A DNA stretch of 64,000 bases, from contig CAVWDU010000003.1 in NCBI GenBank assembly GCA_963753815.1, forward strand, positions 806,001 to 870,000. The letters run 5' to 3'. How positions within the stretch are numbered: the stretch's first letter is position 1; the number at the start of each line of letters is the position of its first letter. This document shows, piece by piece, positions 62,527 to 64,000 of the stretch. The DNA is from CAVWDU01 sp963753815 (GTDB taxonomy: Bacteria; Pseudomonadota; Gammaproteobacteria; Pseudomonadales; Halieaceae). Under the pieces are notes generated by a model, which did not search any database, was not told the DNA's origin, and was given only the letters and a program-made list of their open reading frames with translations. The position numbers and the translations under genes were made by a program.

Positions 62527-63607
62527 ACGGCATCCGGGCGACCGTCACCGGCACCTTCTTGCCGCGGGCATCCACCTGCAATTCGCTGCCGGGCTCTGCG
62601 CAGGCTCGCGCAACATAGGCCATGGCGATCGGGCCGCCGACACTGGCACCGTAACCCGCCGAGCAGACCGTGCCCACCTCGACGCCCTCGGCATCGAGCA
62701 CCGGTTGACCTTCCCTGACCGGGCGCTTACCGGTCACCATCAGGCCCACGCGTTTGAGCGCCGTCCCTTCGGCCATGCTGCGAAAGATTTCCCCGGCGCC
62801 GGGAAAACCGCCCGGGCGCGCCCCGTCAGGGCGACGCACCTTGCTGATCGACCACAGCAGCCCGGCCTGCACCGGATCGATATCGGGCGTCAGTTCATGA
62901 CCATAGAGACACAGGCCGGCTTCGAGGCGGAGGGAATCGCGGGCGCCGAGACCCACCGGCAGCACGTCTTCCGTCGCCAGAATCTCGCGGGCCAGCGCCT
63001 CGGCTGATTCCGCCGGCAGCGAAATCTCGAACCCGTCCTCCCCGGTATAGCCCGAACAGGTGATGTAGGCCTCTGCGTTCCCCACCACCGCCGCGCAGCC
63101 CTGCATGAAACGCAGTTCAGCCGCGGCCGGACACAGCGCCTGCATGACGTCCCGGGCCCGCGGGCCCTGCAGCGCCAGCAGCGCGCGGTCCTCGAGGACG
63201 GTGAGTGACTGACCGGAGAGGTGCGCGCGCAGGTACTCGATATCCGCCGCCTTGCACGCGGCATTGACGACCAGGAAAAAACGGTCATCGGCCCAGCGGG
63301 TGATAATCAGGTCATCCCTGACGCCGCCCCGTTCGTTGGTGAGGAGGGCGTAGGTCTGCCTGTCCACTCCGAGACCCTCGATGTCGACCGGCACCAGCGC
63401 TTCCAGCGCCGCCGCGCTGCCTTCGCCCGTTATAACCACCTGCCCCATGTGCGATACGTCAAAAAGACCGGCAGACTCCCGCGTGTGCAGGTGCTCGCGG
63501 ATAATACCGGTGGGGTACTGGACGGGCATGGCGTAGCCGGCAAAAGGCACCATTTTCGCCCCGAGTTCCCGGTGCAATTGATCCAGTGGGGTGGTGAGCA
63601 GACTCAT
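62498..63607 (-). CDS. gcvT: Glycine cleavage system aminomethyltransferase (T protein)
   Basis: 369 residues. Transfers the methylene group from the H-protein lipoyl arm to tetrahydrofolate, releasing ammonia. Seen: MVPFAGYAMPVQYPTGI, SAGLFDVSHMGQ, LALQGPRARDVMQAL, YTGEDGFEISLP and the C-terminal VGTVCSAGYGASVGGPIAM. GGAG lies 7 bp before the ATG. gcvH and gcvP are not adjacent on either visible side; any such genes lie elsewhere. Confidence 0.95.
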   Translation of the reverse strand: MSLLTTPLDQLHRELGAKMVPFAGYAMPVQYPTGIIREHLHTRESAGLFDVSHMGQVVITGEGSAAALEALVPVDIEGLGVDRQTYALLTNERGGVRDDLIITRWADDRFFLVVNAACKAADIEYLRAHLSGQSLTVLEDRALLALQGPRARDVMQALCPAAAELRFMQGCAAVVGNAEAYITCSGYTGEDGFEISLPAESAEALAREILATEDVLPVGLGARDSLRLEAGLCLYGHELTPDIDPVQAGLLWSISKVRRPDGARPGGFPGAGEIFRSMAEGTALKRVGLMVTGKRPVREGQPVLDAEGVEVGTVCSAGYGASVGGPIAMAYVARACAEPGSELQVDARGKKVPVTVARMPFSPQRYYRG

Positions 63608-63885
63608 GGCAAGGCTCCGGCCCTTCCGGGCAATTGTTCCAGGAGGCCACTCTAACCAGCGCGACCGCCAGCCGCAACAACACACACCTGAGAGGGGTGC
63701 AAGCATCGGCCGCAGAGCGCTGGCCCGCGGGGCCCTGCCCTCCGGATCCGCTCGACGGGACAGCGCCCGGGCGAAACTCACGGCACCATCGAGGCCCCGC
63801 GCATCGCAAGGCCCGCTGCCGGGTGACTTGAGACCGATAACGGATGCGACATAATACCGGCTCATTTCCCGGCCAGACAAAAGCT

Positions 63886-64000
63886 ATGACCCGGTCCAGC
63901 AGTACTTTGTCCACCATCAGCCTGATCGGCATGCCCGGCGCCGGTAAAAGCACGGTCGGCGTGCTGCTGGCCAAGCTGTCCGGGCTGGCCTTCACCGATA
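63886..64000 (+). CDS. Shikimate-kinase-like P-loop protein, N-terminal part (cut by window edge)
   Basis: 38 codons visible: a short polar lead (TRSSSTLST) and ISLIGMPGAGKSTVGVLL with Walker A, then AKLSGLAFTD, the pattern of shikimate kinases and their paralogues. The rest lies outside the window, so the exact function cannot be judged. It diverges from gcvT. Confidence 0.75.
   Translation, partial: MTRSSSTLSTISLIGMPGAGKSTVGVLLAKLSGLAFTD

Overview
The window is a high-GC chromosomal segment from a gammaproteobacterium that makes bacteriochlorophyll a and spirilloxanthin-type carotenoids. It is most likely an aerobic anoxygenic phototroph of the OM60/NOR5 (Halieaceae) type. That assignment is inferred from the order of the photosynthesis genes, the HiPIP gene, the small gammaproteobacterial families present (DUF3192, DUF3429, DUF6482-like, DUF4124, PhaF-like phasin) and the TonB receptor; no rRNA gene is present to confirm it. 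No rRNA, tRNA, CRISPR array, transposase or prophage gene was seen.

Positions 1-13593 are one end of a photosynthesis gene cluster. On the minus strand lie bchY (cut by the window edge), bchX, bchC, crtF and crtE. On the plus strand lie crtD (frameshifted) and crtC. On the minus strand follow crtB/crtI and then bchO/bchD/bchI. Three intergenic regions (upstream of bchC, between crtE and crtD, and upstream of crtI) each hold two TGT-N12-ACA boxes exactly 8 bp apart, the layout of a PpsR/CrtJ repressor target; one box of the crtI pair is imperfect. CrtE, CrtB, CrtI, CrtC, CrtD and CrtF together cover geranylgeranyl-PP to spirilloxanthin. BchIDO, BchXYZ and BchC cover Mg insertion and the bacteriochlorin steps.

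Positions 13781-17905 carry an alpha/beta hydrolase, an NADP-type glutamate dehydrogenase, a Tat-exported HiPIP (a likely electron donor to the reaction centre), a CIA30-like protein and an exported glutathione peroxidase. Positions 17998-25829 hold an NAD-binding/DUF2867 protein with an unknown partner. They also hold a translationally coupled trio (membrane protein, c5-like cytochrome, Tat-exported lactone-oxidase-like flavoprotein), a hydrolase-OsmC fusion and small lipoproteins. Positions 26045-27977 are a light-related group: a small Cys-rich protein, a DASH-type cryptochrome and a DUF3429 membrane protein.

Positions 28052-33877 hold an amino-acid permease and a secreted TIM-barrel-like protein (both frameshifted), an SDR and small secreted proteins. 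Positions 34018-40553 form a three-gene operon: a lipoprotein, a 1170-residue secreted protein of three ~400-residue repeats, and a TonB-dependent receptor. Positions 40996-56280 are mixed housekeeping and accessory genes: an SRPBCC-SDR fusion, a MOSC protein, two S9 peptidases, a bifunctional kinase-like gene, a SOUL haem-binding protein, a phasin with a histone-H1-like tail, an HNH nuclease and an amidase. Positions 56439-62526 are a MoxR-DUF58-DUF4381-BatA-BatB-BatD operon, convergent with gcvT. The window ends in a shikimate-kinase-like gene.

Two features cut across the window. First, short tandem repeats of 14-15 bp occur at five unrelated places (bchY, crtD, crtB, a SOUL gene and one intergenic region); the repeat in crtD has one 14-bp unit that breaks the frame. 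Second, seven single-base indels, six of them insertions, interrupt six otherwise intact genes. Draft-sequence errors are a serious alternative to real pseudogenes.
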